From the NCBI GenBank assembly GCA_050015575.1, contig JBEKBD010000003.1:1-55316 (forward strand): DNA of 55,316 nucleotides. Direction: 5' to 3'. This stretch comes from Roseiarcus sp050015575. GTDB lineage: Bacteria > Pseudomonadota > Alphaproteobacteria > Rhizobiales > Beijerinckiaceae. Of the stretch, positions 42,977 through 50,825 are shown piece by piece. The position numbers and the translations under genes were made by a program. Under the pieces are notes generated by a model, which saw nothing but the letters and a program-made list of their open reading frames with translations, did no database searches and had not been told where the DNA came from. Numbering within the stretch: the stretch's first letter is position 1; each line of letters starts with the position of its first letter.

Positions 42977-43336
42977 TTAGCAGCGGCGCAGTTCCAATCT
43001 TGGGCCCTTATCGCCAATAGGCTTTCCCGTCTCGTCAACATTTGGGAGCTGGATCAAGGTTCGCTTGTCTTGCGAAAGTTCATATCCCGTTGAAACATAC
43101 GGGGGCTTCCAGGCAATGTAGATATCACTCCCATCGACTTTTACGTTGGCGATGAAAAGTGTTTTGCTACTGCCGTTTGGAAATTGAACAAGTAACTGAG
43201 TCCTTGAAAAGGTGTTAAAATTGCCCAAGTCGGCCACGCACCAGCGGCCAAGAATGTCATCAAGGGCCACCTCGTCCGCCGCCGCCGTGTTCGACCACGC
43301 AGCGACAATTGCTAAAGCGAGTAAATACTTACGCAT
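42977..43336 (-). CDS. small secreted protein of unknown function
   Basis: A 119-residue protein with a signal peptide (MRKYLLALAIVAAWSNTAAA-DE). The mature part looks like a small beta-rich domain: ILGRWCVADLGNFNTFSRTQLLVQF, then IANVKVDGSDIYIAWKPPYVSTGYELSQDKRTL, ending LELRRC. Two cysteines (WCV and the last residue) could pair. ATG 43336 has AAAGGGG upstream. GC content is clearly lower than in the surroundings, and repeat D copies lie on both sides, which suggests acquired DNA. The family is not recognised. Confidence 0.68.
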   Translation of the reverse strand: MRKYLLALAIVAAWSNTAAADEVALDDILGRWCVADLGNFNTFSRTQLLVQFPNGSSKTLFIANVKVDGSDIYIAWKPPYVSTGYELSQDKRTLIQLPNVDETGKPIGDKGPRLELRRC

Positions 43337-43539
43337 TGCTAATGCCCCTTTCATTCACAGGCGGCTTTCCAATATCCTTAGCGTAAAGCACAATTTTTTG
43401 GTATGCAACTAAAGTCCAAATAGCGACAGAGGCGAAAAGCCCCGCGCTGACGTTATGGCAAAAGCCGAAAAGGCGATGAAGATCGCGCCGGGCGAAATCG
43501 AGGAGGACATCGGCGCGCCCGAGAAGGAAGGCCGGTTAT

Positions 43540-43799
43540 GCCGACCGTGCATTTCATTGACGAAAATCGACCGCCGCGCCCATTTCTCGGCGCTGGGCCG
43601 TCTGGCTCGCGTCGTCATTGCCGGATTGCCGCGCCAAGTCGCGCAACGCGGCAAGGGAGGAGCGCCGACGCCTCTCAGCGACGCCGCCTTCCTCGCCGCG
43701 CTTAAGGCTGCTGCGCAGCGCCGCCCGCGCCCGCCGCCGCGCCGACCCAAGCCAAAAGAGCGGAGTTCGGCGGAAGGAGCGCGTTACAGGCGCTGTCGC
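43540..43799 (-). repeat. dispersed repeat D, copy 3 (full)
   Basis: About 260 bp aligning with 40523-40783, and over its first 80 bp with 42864-42950. Its right end overlaps the last codons of the sulfotransferase gene. The remaining part of the 43337-43539 gap has a short open frame (MAKAEKAMKIAPGEIEED) that I could not assign. Confidence 0.8.
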
Positions 43800-44713
43800 C
43801 GTAAACGCGAGGTCCTGACCCGATCGAGGAACGAACGCAGCGCCCTCGTGATTATCCGTCGCGCAGCGGAATTCCGGCCTTTGAGGTCCGCAATCTTTTG
43901 ACGCGCGTCCGCCAAGTCCCCCAGCTCTTGCTTGCGCCGAGCGATCTCGCGCCGCAGCGCGACGAGATCGAGCTGCTCGAAGATGCCGCGTCGGGCGCTG
44001 TCGGCGCTCGCGAGCGGCGGCGACCCGCCATCGGACGCATGCGGCTGTCGCAAGGCGGACCGCTCGCCCTCGACGCGAACCTTGTCGAGATCGGCGACGC
44101 GGCGATGGCGTTCGCGTGCGATCTCGACGTCCAGATTGGCGGGCAGGTAGGGGCGAAGCTTCGCGTAGAGATAGTCGGCGTCCGCGATCATCCGGGGAAA
44201 GTCCAGAAACACGATCGGGATGTCGGCGCGTACGGCGCTCTGCACCAGCCGCGCGAATCCCGTGGCGAGAATGCGCTCCTGATCGATCGGATCGAGGGAA
44301 AAGACGGCGCCGCCCGGCGTGACGCCCCAGTGCCGCCAGGTCTCTTCGTAGGAAGCCATCCAATCCGCGGTTTCGTACATATTACGCAGTTCGAGAATGA
44401 TCCGGCTCGCCGCCGCGTTGCGCAAATCCCGAACCGGAATGACGAAGGCGTCGATGGCGATCCTGTCGTCCGCGACGAGTTGCTCGACGAACTCGGCGAT
44501 CCACGGGGATTTGACGACATAGGGCAAGGCGTCGATCGGCGAAGCGTAAAGCGTGTCTTCGAGCCCGGCGTTCGCCGCGGCGGACCACTGCGCATCGCCC
44601 GATTTCGCAATCTGCGTTTCCACGCCGAGCGCGTCGAAGTAGCGGACCAGGAAAGTCGTTCCCGCTCGCCCGGTTCCGGTAATGACCAGATGGCGCCTCG
44701 GGTTGGAATTCAA
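43784..44713 (-). CDS. sulfotransferase family protein
   Basis: About 309 residues. The N-terminal P-loop LVITGTGRAGTTFLVRYFDALG is the PAPS 5'-phosphosulfate-binding motif. The 3'-phosphate-binding region is likely VIPVRDLRNAAASRIIL near residue 100, and VFLDFPRMIADADYLYAKLRPYL near 190 fits the fold. The last 70 residues form a coiled-coil-like helix (VALRREIARRKQELGDLADARQKIADLKG), unusual for the family. The start is uncertain: TTG 44713 has AAGGAAA upstream, while a longer open frame exists. The 3' end runs into repeat D. The acceptor is unknown. Confidence 0.78.
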   Translation of the reverse strand: MNSNPRRHLVITGTGRAGTTFLVRYFDALGVETQIAKSGDAQWSAAANAGLEDTLYASPIDALPYVVKSPWIAEFVEQLVADDRIAIDAFVIPVRDLRNAAASRIILELRNMYETADWMASYEETWRHWGVTPGGAVFSLDPIDQERILATGFARLVQSAVRADIPIVFLDFPRMIADADYLYAKLRPYLPANLDVEIARERHRRVADLDKVRVEGERSALRQPHASDGGSPPLASADSARRGIFEQLDLVALRREIARRKQELGDLADARQKIADLKGRNSAARRIITRALRSFLDRVRTSRLRRQRL

Positions 44714-45060
44714 TTCTGTTTCCTTGCGCCGCTTGCATGAAGGATCTGGCGGCCGACGACAATCAGCCGTCGTCAGAGCCCCGGAGGTTCGATTCCTGTT
44801 TGCGCCCCCTCGTTCGACGTCCCTGGCGTGAAACGGCGGATAGGGCATTGATACCAGCGCCTCGAGGAGTCGGCAATCGCGTCGTGAACGCATTGTCGCT
44901 AAATATCGAACGATTTTGCCCACTAATCACAGGGACGAATCGCGCTGTCTCGGCGATTACGGCGCCAGGCGTCATTTCCGCTTTTTACGGCTTCCGGCGC
45001 GCTCAACCCCTCGATAGCCGTCCGTCCGCTCGCCGGCGAAACCCTCGCCGCGCGACGAGG

Positions 45061-45124
45061 CGGCGGAAAATCGTCACGCAATTCCTTGAAAGCAAACCCA
45101 CGCGCCCGAAAGCGGCGCCGGCTT
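45061..45124 (-). repeat. dispersed repeat C, copy 2
   Basis: The reverse complement resembles 10823-10885 and reads FKELRDDFPPPRR. It lies in the 451-bp gene-free stretch 44714-45164 between the sulfotransferase start and the solute-binding protein stop. That stretch also has a faint tRNA-3'-like string (GGAGGTTCGATTCC near 44784) but no complete tRNA. Confidence 0.5.
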
Positions 45125-45164
45125 CGGCCGATTCGATCGGAGCGCGCGACCGGCGCGCGACCGC

Positions 45165-46016
45165 TTAGTAGAACCCGATCGGAAAATACTTGAGATAGAT
45201 TTCCGCGTAGACGCCGCGGGCCGCCAGGCGCGCCAGCGCCCAGTCCATCGCGCGGCGCAGGTCGGCGTCCTCCTTGCGCACCGCGATGCCGATCCCCTCG
45301 CCGAAATAGCGGCTCTCGGTGTAGGGCCCGCCCTTGAAGACGCAGCAGTCGCCCGAATCTTCGCCGGCGAGCCACACCGCCAGGCTCATGCCGTCGGCGA
45401 AGGCGGCGTCGATCGCGCCGCCTTTGAGCGCGTCGTGCAACGCCGCGAAACTCGGATAGGGCTTGACGATCGCGGCGGGGAAAAACGTCGCGAGGTAGGT
45501 TTGATGCGCCGAGCCGGCGACGACGCCCACAGTCTTGCCCATCAGCGTCGTCGGCGTCGCGTCGGCGAGCGGTGAATCTTTGAGCGTCGCGAACCGCGCC
45601 GGCGTTTGATAATAGGGTTGAGTGAAGTCGATCCGCCCGCGCGCGGCCGCGCTCATGGCGATCGAGGCGACCACCGCGTCGCCCTTGCCGGACTCCAGCG
45701 AGTCGATCAAGGTGTCCCAGCGGCGCGCCTGGATGGTGCAGCCGATCAGCAGCTCCTCGCAGATCGCCCGCGCGATGTCGACGTTGAAGCCCGAGAGCGA
45801 GCCGTCGGCGAGGGCGAAGTTCAGCGGCGGATAATCGTCGTCGGTGAGGAACCGGATCGCGCGCACGCCGGAAAGGTCGGGGCGCTCCAGGTGCAGGCCG
45901 GGATCCCAGAAGCTCGGCGCCGGCGCGCGCTCGGCCGCCGCGGCGATCGCGGGCGCGAGGCAGGCGGCGAGAGCCAGCGCAACGAGAGTCTTGCGACAGG
46001 GACGCAGATTCCACAT
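45165..46016 (-). CDS. ABC transporter substrate-binding protein (family 3)
   Basis: A 283-residue periplasmic protein. A signal peptide (PCRKTLVALALAACLAPAIAAA) is followed by the family 3 solute-binding fold: IRFLTDDDYPPLNFALADGSLSGFNVDIARAICEEL, DTLIDSLESGKGDAVVASIA, RIDFTQPYYQTPARFA and GKTVGVVAGSAHQTYLATFFP. The C-terminus ends LKYFPIGFY. Such proteins bind amino acids or small acids; MxaJ/XoxJ-like relatives also share the fold. No permease or ATPase gene is adjacent. ATG 46016 is chosen from the signal peptide. Confidence 0.88.
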   Translation of the reverse strand: MWNLRPCRKTLVALALAACLAPAIAAAAERAPAPSFWDPGLHLERPDLSGVRAIRFLTDDDYPPLNFALADGSLSGFNVDIARAICEELLIGCTIQARRWDTLIDSLESGKGDAVVASIAMSAAARGRIDFTQPYYQTPARFATLKDSPLADATPTTLMGKTVGVVAGSAHQTYLATFFPAAIVKPYPSFAALHDALKGGAIDAAFADGMSLAVWLAGEDSGDCCVFKGGPYTESRYFGEGIGIAVRKEDADLRRAMDWALARLAARGVYAEIYLKYFPIGFY

Positions 46017-46065
46017 GACAAAGCCGTTTCGCTCGTCGTAACAATCGGAGCCTGGGTTTTCAGCG

Positions 46066-47027
46066 GTGCATTCGGGCCTGGTGGACGAGGACGCGGCGTT
46101 CGCGCCGCGTTCGTGCGATCGCTGGCGTTTGGCCGAGTTTCGTAGCGTGGTCGATTCGTTCAAGCAAGCGCTCGCCCAGGGCGAGACGCTCGAACGGCCC
46201 CAGGACGGCCAGGACCCGTCCCGCGAGCGGCGTGAGGCGGCCCGAAGCGCCGCCGAACGCGGCGGCGAAATCGCCCCCGAAATCGCCTTTCTGGTCGGCC
46301 AAGGCGTTGGGCCGGGCCGGTTGCTGCAGGCCATGCGGGCGGCGGAACGCTGCGCGGTCAGCGCGGACGCGGCGCTGCTCGGCGAGGGGCTGCTGCCGGA
46401 AGAAGTCTATTTTCGCGCCCTCGCGCGGCGCCTGCGCGTCCCTTATTTTTCCGGCGAATTGGCGATCGCCGATGACGTCGATCCCGCGTCGGTCGTCGCC
46501 AGCGGCGTCGCGCCGCTGGCGCCCAACGGCCTGGGCCTTCGCGCCGTGGTCGCGCCGCGCGGCAACGCGATCCGCCTTCTCATCGACGCCGCGGCGGCCG
46601 GCCATGCGCTGGGGGGCTTCGCCGTCAGCTCGCCGCAGCGCCTGAGCGCGTGGGTGCGGGCGAAGACCGGCGCCCGGGTGGCGGAGGCGGCTGCCTGCGG
46701 CCTGGAGCGGCGCGATTCGAGCCTGTCGGCGCATTCCGGTCTGAGCTGGGGCCAGGTCGCCTGCGTCGCGGCCCTGGCGATCGTCGTGGCGACCCTGGCG
46801 CTGGCCGCTCCCGGCGCGCTGCGCCCGGCGGTCTCGATCCCGCTCTGGCTGATCTTCGCCGCCTGGATCGTGGTCCGGAATCTCGCCGTCGCCGCCTCCT
46901 TCGCGCCGCCCGTCTTCCCGCCGTTGGCCGACCAGGACTTGCCGGTCTATTCGGTCGTCGCGGCGCTCTATCGCGAAGCGGGCATGGTCAAGAAGCTGAT
47001 CCGGGCGCTCGACGCGATCGATTACCC
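46066..47027 (+). pseudogene. 5' part of a GT2 glycosyltransferase gene, interrupted by a transposon
   Basis: The first 320 codons of a glycosyltransferase with an N-terminal MshEN-like domain (residues about 85-200, EGLLPEEVYFRALARRLRVPYF), two membrane segments (about 228-270) and the start of a GT2 domain (LPVYSVVAALYREAGMVKKLIRALDAIDYP). At 47028 the reading enters transposon DNA and stops at 47106. The missing part resumes in frame at 51823. Such XagB-like proteins make exopolysaccharide or adhesion glycans. The start is GTG 46066, with GTG 46081 possible. Confidence 0.85.
47020..47027 (+). repeat. left target-site duplication
   Basis: GATTACCC, repeated exactly at 51815-51822 at the other end of the element. 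In the glycosyltransferase it encodes Asp-Tyr-Pro. Eight bases is the duplication length known for the IS1595 family. Confidence 0.9.
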
Positions 47028-47064
47028 CGGTATCATGGCGCAAGCCCCGGAAGAAATTGAGCCG
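47028..47064 (+). repeat. left terminal inverted repeat
   Basis: Begins CGGTATCATGGCGCAAG and matches the reverse complement of 51778-51814 at 31 of 37 positions by eye. Confidence 0.88.
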
Positions 47065-47068
47065 GCCT

Positions 47069-47084
47069 GCGCTAAATTCAGCGC
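47069..47084. promoter_or_regulatory. palindrome directly before the first cargo gene
   Basis: GCGCTAAATTCAGCGC is palindromic apart from one mispaired position in each half and ends at the base before the ATG at 47085. It may be an operator, perhaps for the winged-helix-like product it precedes. Confidence 0.4.
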
Positions 47085-47525
47085 ATGGCCGAAATCCGCA
47101 CAGTGACGACGCTGCGATCAAAGCGCGCCGAAATCGTCTCTTCGATCGCTCAGTACGAAAAGCGCCTGGCGCAGGCCCGCGCCGACCTCTCGCACGTCAA
47201 CGCGTGCATCGCCCTGTTCGAAGCGACGGGCGATCGTGAGTCGACGACGCCCTACACAGACATTTACCGGGTGTTCCAACGTGGCGAACTGACGGCGATC
47301 TGTAAGGCTGCGCTCGCGGAGCATGGCCCGATGACGACGCGGGCGCTGGCGGTCCACATTCTCACGGCAAAGGGCTTCGACGCGGGGGACAAGGTGCTGG
47401 CGAAGTCTGTTGCCGGGCGCATCATTCATGCGCTACGGATGCAGTTGGCGCGTGGCCGAATCAGCGACGCTGGGAAAAGCAAAGGCGTCCGGGTTTGGAA
47501 ACTGCCGCCAACGACGCATGGGTGA
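47085..47525 (+). CDS. coiled-coil/winged-helix-like cargo protein
   Basis: A 146-residue protein. Residues about 10-45 form a coiled coil (LRSKRAEIVSSIAQYEKRLAQARADLSHVNACIALFE). The C-terminal half resembles a winged helix (AICKAALAEHGPMTTRALAVHILTAKGFDAGDKVLAKSVAGRIIHALRMQLARG, then GVRVWKLP). Similar proteins are often seen just before recombinase genes in alphaproteobacterial islands; I infer a DNA-binding role. Its stop overlaps the recombinase start (GTGA), so the two are coupled. Confidence 0.75.
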   Translation: MAEIRTVTTLRSKRAEIVSSIAQYEKRLAQARADLSHVNACIALFEATGDRESTTPYTDIYRVFQRGELTAICKAALAEHGPMTTRALAVHILTAKGFDAGDKVLAKSVAGRIIHALRMQLARGRISDAGKSKGVRVWKLPPTTHG

Positions 47526-48268
47526 ATCCCAAGCCCGTCGCATCCGCGCAACGATACGTCGCCTACTATCGCGTCTCGACGCCGCAACAGGGTCGCTCAG
47601 GGCTAGGGCTTGAAGCGCAACGCCTAGTGGTCCTGGCGTACCTGGCATCCATTTCGGGCGAGCTGCTAGCCGAGTTTACGGAAGTCGAAAGCGGGCGGAA
47701 AAACGAACGCCTGCAACTAAAGGAAGCGCTTCGCACGTGTCGCATCTACAGTGCGATTCTCGTCATTGCGAAATTGGACCGCTTGGCCCGAAACGTCGCC
47801 CTGACCGCGAGTCTCATGGAAAGCGGGATTGAATTCGTCGCGGCGGATTTTCCCCAGGCGAACCGGCTGACAATCCACATTCTCGCGGCCGTCGCGGAGT
47901 ACGAAGCCAAGCTCATTTCCGACCGCATCAAAGCGATGATCGTCGCCTCTCAAGCGAGAGGCGTCAAATGGGGCGGCGATAAGCACTGCGCCAACCTTCA
48001 CTTGAACGCGGCGCGGACGAAAGCCAACATGAACCGTCATAAGCGCGCCACGGCTCGCGCGTTGGACCTGTTGCCGCTAGTTCAACAAATGCGGGACAGC
48101 GGCAAGAACCTGACCGCCATTGCTAAGGAACTAACGCGCCTCGGGGTTAAGACGCCTCAGGATCGCGGCTTCTGGTATCCCTACGCCGTTCGGCGAATTT
48201 TCATTTGGGCGTCGCAAGTGGGGCCGCCGCCGCAAAAATGGAAGGGCAACAAGCGGCGGTTTGAATGA
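47522..48268 (+). CDS. serine recombinase (resolvase family)
   Basis: A 248-residue small serine recombinase. The catalytic Ser is in YVAYYRVSTPQQGRSGLGLEAQ (about residue 19). The conserved VIAKLDRLARNVALTASLMESG lies near 90 and the E-helix region IHILAAVAEYEAKLISDRIKAMI near 120. The C-terminal helix-turn-helix is likely NLTAIAKELTRLGVKTPQDRGFWYPYAVRRI. The GTG at 47522 overlaps the previous stop; a TTG at 47495 would add nine residues. It may resolve cointegrates of the transposon, as in Tn3-like elements. Confidence 0.9.
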   Translation: MNPKPVASAQRYVAYYRVSTPQQGRSGLGLEAQRLVVLAYLASISGELLAEFTEVESGRKNERLQLKEALRTCRIYSAILVIAKLDRLARNVALTASLMESGIEFVAADFPQANRLTIHILAAVAEYEAKLISDRIKAMIVASQARGVKWGGDKHCANLHLNAARTKANMNRHKRATARALDLLPLVQQMRDSGKNLTAIAKELTRLGVKTPQDRGFWYPYAVRRIFIWASQVGPPPQKWKGNKRRFE

Positions 48269-48372
48269 GGGCGACGTTGCGCGCCGTCATCGATTCAGGC
48301 GAGCGAAAGAGGGCTAGGTGGTCGCTTGCGGAGTGAAGGGCGCGAGGACGTGGGCCGCGCTTATTGACAATG

Positions 48373-48954
48373 TCACGAACCGCTGTGGCCAGTAAGCACT
48401 TTAACAATTCCGTCCACTATTTGTCGTGGTCCATTATCAAACTCAGCTGCCAGTGTTACCAGAGCAATCAAGCCTGCTATCGACAGAAACCCAACGACGT
48501 GAGTCATTAAATGATGCGTATATCCCGTGCGGTCCCGCAGATACTTTCTGAATGCAGTCAGTTCTCTCCGAAATTCCGACACTTCTTCCACTGCGCGTTG
48601 ATTAAAGGAATGTCGTATCATATCTGGCAATTGGGATTCAGAAAGATCGGCGCTAAATCGGTATAGTAACCCATCCGCTTCATCGCGCAATGCAACTATA
48701 ACTGTTCCTCTGTATGTAAACGAAAAATCTTTGACAGCCGCCTCTGAGGGTAAACATTTGTCCCGTTCTTGACAGGACGCAATCCACTCTCGCTTCCTTT
48801 GTTGATATAGACCGTACGCAACCATCCCCGCTAAATCATCTGGCCCTTGGACCAAACTATCCCAAACCCCGCTATGGATATACCGCGCAGGAGCTACCAC
48901 AACAGGCGGTGGCGAAGAGGGAGCGGGTACGCTTTCGCTTTCGTTGTCAGCCAA
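48373..48954 (-). CDS. cargo protein with C-terminal membrane helix, unknown
   Basis: A 193-residue protein. It opens with a Ser/Pro-rich low-complexity stretch (ESVPAPSSPPPVVVAP), then a soluble part (AAVKDFSFTYRGTVIVALRDEADGLLYRFSADLSESQLPDMIRH). One membrane helix lies near the end (THHLMTHVVGFLSIAGLIALVTLAAEF). No family is recognised. It lies 9 bp after the stop of the next gene upstream, so the two form a minus-strand operon inside the transposon. Low GC marks it as foreign. Confidence 0.7.
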   Translation of the reverse strand: MADNESESVPAPSSPPPVVVAPARYIHSGVWDSLVQGPDDLAGMVAYGLYQQRKREWIASCQERDKCLPSEAAVKDFSFTYRGTVIVALRDEADGLLYRFSADLSESQLPDMIRHSFNQRAVEEVSEFRRELTAFRKYLRDRTGYTHHLMTHVVGFLSIAGLIALVTLAAEFDNGPRQIVDGIVKVLTGHSGS

Positions 48955-48963
48955 AGTACGACT

Positions 48964-49245
48964 TCACTTCCCCCTGGAGTGCTTAAAGGCAGCCTTCACC
49001 GCTTTCTCAAAGACGGACCTGTTAAGCGCATTTACTTTCTGGCCACCAGGAAGCGTCACACTATGTGAATTAGCGCGGCCACCCATTTCAACAACAATAA
49101 AGGTCTCCCGCCGCTCCGGCTGGGGCTCCGGCTCGCCTGGCATCGTCTTCGCTCCCTCGCGATGTCCCCCAAGGTCGACAAGCTCACTTGCAAGCTTTTG
49201 GGCAAGCGAGATCGCGGCCAGCTTATTGCCTTCGACCTGGGCCAT
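48964..49245 (-). CDS. small cargo protein, unknown
   Basis: A 93-residue soluble protein beginning MAQVEGNKLAAISLAQKLASELVDL, with a Pro/Glu-rich linker and a C-terminal part (RRETFIVVEMGGRANSHSVTLPGGQKVNALNRSVFEKAVKAAFK). ATG 49245 has AGGCAGG upstream; a frame to 49362 exists. No family is recognised. It is the first gene of a two-gene operon with the membrane-anchored protein. Confidence 0.62.
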   Translation of the reverse strand: MAQVEGNKLAAISLAQKLASELVDLGGHREGAKTMPGEPEPQPERRETFIVVEMGGRANSHSVTLPGGQKVNALNRSVFEKAVKAAFKHSRGK

Positions 49246-49477
49246 ATCCTGCCTCGCAATTCGCGCCGCTGTCAACCGGACATGGTGCGGTGCACAAACC
49301 CTTAACCCAAACTCTCTTAACGCGAAGTTCAGGTAGGTGGTAATTGCGGCGCGTATCGCCACATTTTGATGCTAAACGGGCAATCTGCGGCGTTTTAATA
49401 CAACTAATGGTGAGTCGGCACAAGACTCGCGTCGCGTGCCGGTTGTATCTACCGCACGCGTTACGTGCGTCGGAATG
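49246..49477. other. gene-free segment inside the transposon
   Basis: About 230 bp of lower-GC DNA between the small cargo gene and the transposase stop. It has short palindromes (for example CGCACGCGTTACGTGCG near 49453). A recombination (res) site for the serine recombinase could lie here or elsewhere in the element; I cannot identify it. Confidence 0.35.
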
Positions 49478-50461
49478 TTACGCCGCTAAGTGCCGCTGCC
49501 AGTAGCCGCAGAAATCCGGGCTCGGCTTGCGCTGCATGGCGAAGCCGGCGAGGCGCGAGACTTGATCGCCGTTTGACATACGGCGGTTGTCTTCGCGCCA
49601 GGAAGCCTCTTGCGCGTAGCGAAGCAAATAGGCGCCGGCGATATGGTGATGGTGGCCAATTTCGGCGCGGCGGATGCGGCTGAAAAATTCCTCTGCCCAA
49701 TTCGTGCAAGCGCCGTCGAAGCTGTAAGCCTCTTCGTGGTTGATCCGGCGCATTTCGAACTTGCCGCCGAGCCCATCCCAAGAGGTCGCTTCGTCGGCGT
49801 TGACGATGGTTCCCTTGCGAACGCGGGCGCGGATGAATGACATGGCCTGCGCTTCACTCTTGAAGACGGCCGGGACGGAACCGCCGTTGCGCTCGCGAAC
49901 GATGACGACGACCTTGCGCTTGCCGTTCTGATTGCGAGCGAGGCGACGATCGCGGCGGTTCTCACGAAGGTTCGCGGGCTTAACGTAGCCGCCGAAATAT
50001 CCGCCGTCGACCTCGGCGACCTTGCCGGCGCCGCCGACCACGCGGCCCTTCATTTCCTCGGCCATCGCCTCGCGGAACTTGTGGAGCAAAACCCAAGCGG
50101 CCTTGTATGAGACGCCGAGATCGCGAGAAAGGGCCAGGGCGCTCTTGCCTTTGACCTCGTTACAGAAGACCGCGATGGCCGCGAGATATCCCCTCAGCGG
50201 GAGCTTGTGCGACGCGAAGAGCGTTCCCGACGTGATGCTGAATTCCTTTTTGCACCCGCGACATTCGAAGCGCAAAGCGCCCGACGCGCGGCGGAACTCA
50301 TAAGCCTTCAAACCGCCGCAGACCGGGCAGACCGGCTCGCCGGCAGTCTCAGGCCAACGCAGCTTGCGAAACGTCGTCTCGGCGTCGGCATCCGACATGC
50401 GAAACACCGTCGCCAGGGAAAGGGTCTTGGCCTCGGGGGATTGGAGAAAGTGCTGAGACAT
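49478..50461 (-). CDS. IS1595 family transposase (ISXO2-like)
   Basis: A 327-residue transposase. The N-terminal zinc ribbon has C45, C48, C67 and C70 (CPVCGG...CRGCKK), followed by a helix-turn-helix (LSRDLGVSYKAAWVLLHKFREAM). The catalytic domain shows D152 in AEVDGGYFGG, D223 in IVNADEATSWDGL, and the N254/E257 region TNWAEEFFSRIRRAEIGHHHHIAG. Length and all motifs are intact, so it may be active. It probably mobilises the whole 47028-51814 unit. In-frame ATG 50470 and TTG 50476 are alternative starts. Confidence 0.92.
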   Translation of the reverse strand: MSQHFLQSPEAKTLSLATVFRMSDADAETTFRKLRWPETAGEPVCPVCGGLKAYEFRRASGALRFECRGCKKEFSITSGTLFASHKLPLRGYLAAIAVFCNEVKGKSALALSRDLGVSYKAAWVLLHKFREAMAEEMKGRVVGGAGKVAEVDGGYFGGYVKPANLRENRRDRRLARNQNGKRKVVVIVRERNGGSVPAVFKSEAQAMSFIRARVRKGTIVNADEATSWDGLGGKFEMRRINHEEAYSFDGACTNWAEEFFSRIRRAEIGHHHHIAGAYLLRYAQEASWREDNRRMSNGDQVSRLAGFAMQRKPSPDFCGYWQRHLAA

Positions 50462-50569
50462 CGTTCGCATCCGCAATGAACCTTGCAGATACGATAGGAT
50501 ATTTCCTCTTGCATGTCAACAAGAATCCGTGCAAATATGAAAGGAATAATTCGCACGGAAGGGATCGCT

Positions 50570-50809
50570 ATGAAACCAAAGGCCAGCGAAAAGGAATGGG
50601 CGGACGCCGTTCGCCGGTTCCTAAAGGTCGAACTGAAACGCGCCGAAGTCACCTATGCTGAACTCGCGGAACGGTTGGCGAAACACGGCCTACAGGAAAC
50701 GGAAGCGTCGATAACGAGCAAACTGAATCGGGGCACGTTCGCCGCAGTTTTTTTCCTTGCGTGTCTAGCCGCGCTGGAGCGAGAGGGCGTAAGGTTGGAG
50801 GATATCTAG
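50570..50809 (+). CDS. DUF6471 domain-containing protein
   Basis: A 79-residue protein (ASEKEWADAVRRFLKVELKRAEVTYAELAERLAKHGLQETEASITSKLNRGTFAAVFFLACLAALE) with a helix-turn-helix-like arrangement, matching DUF6471. In my recollection such genes often sit beside IS1595-type transposases. It may regulate the transposase promoter, since the two genes are divergent around 50470-50560. ATG 50570 has GAAGGGA upstream. Confidence 0.72.
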   Translation: MKPKASEKEWADAVRRFLKVELKRAEVTYAELAERLAKHGLQETEASITSKLNRGTFAAVFFLACLAALEREGVRLEDI

Positions 50810-50825
50810 CTCAAAGCGTCGGACA

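Noticed and set aside
43455..43901. 148-residue plus-strand frame over repeat D
   Set aside because: Mostly the repeat read in one frame; the first 20 codons look gene-like but I can match them to nothing.
44763..44830. Possible tRNA (GGAGGTTCGATTCC followed by GCGCCCC)
   Set aside because: Only a T-arm-like string is visible; no matching acceptor, D or anticodon arm and no CCA.
47495..47521. TTG start for the serine recombinase
   Set aside because: Possible, but GTG 47522 overlaps the previous stop (GTGA) and gives the usual short N-terminus before the catalytic Ser.
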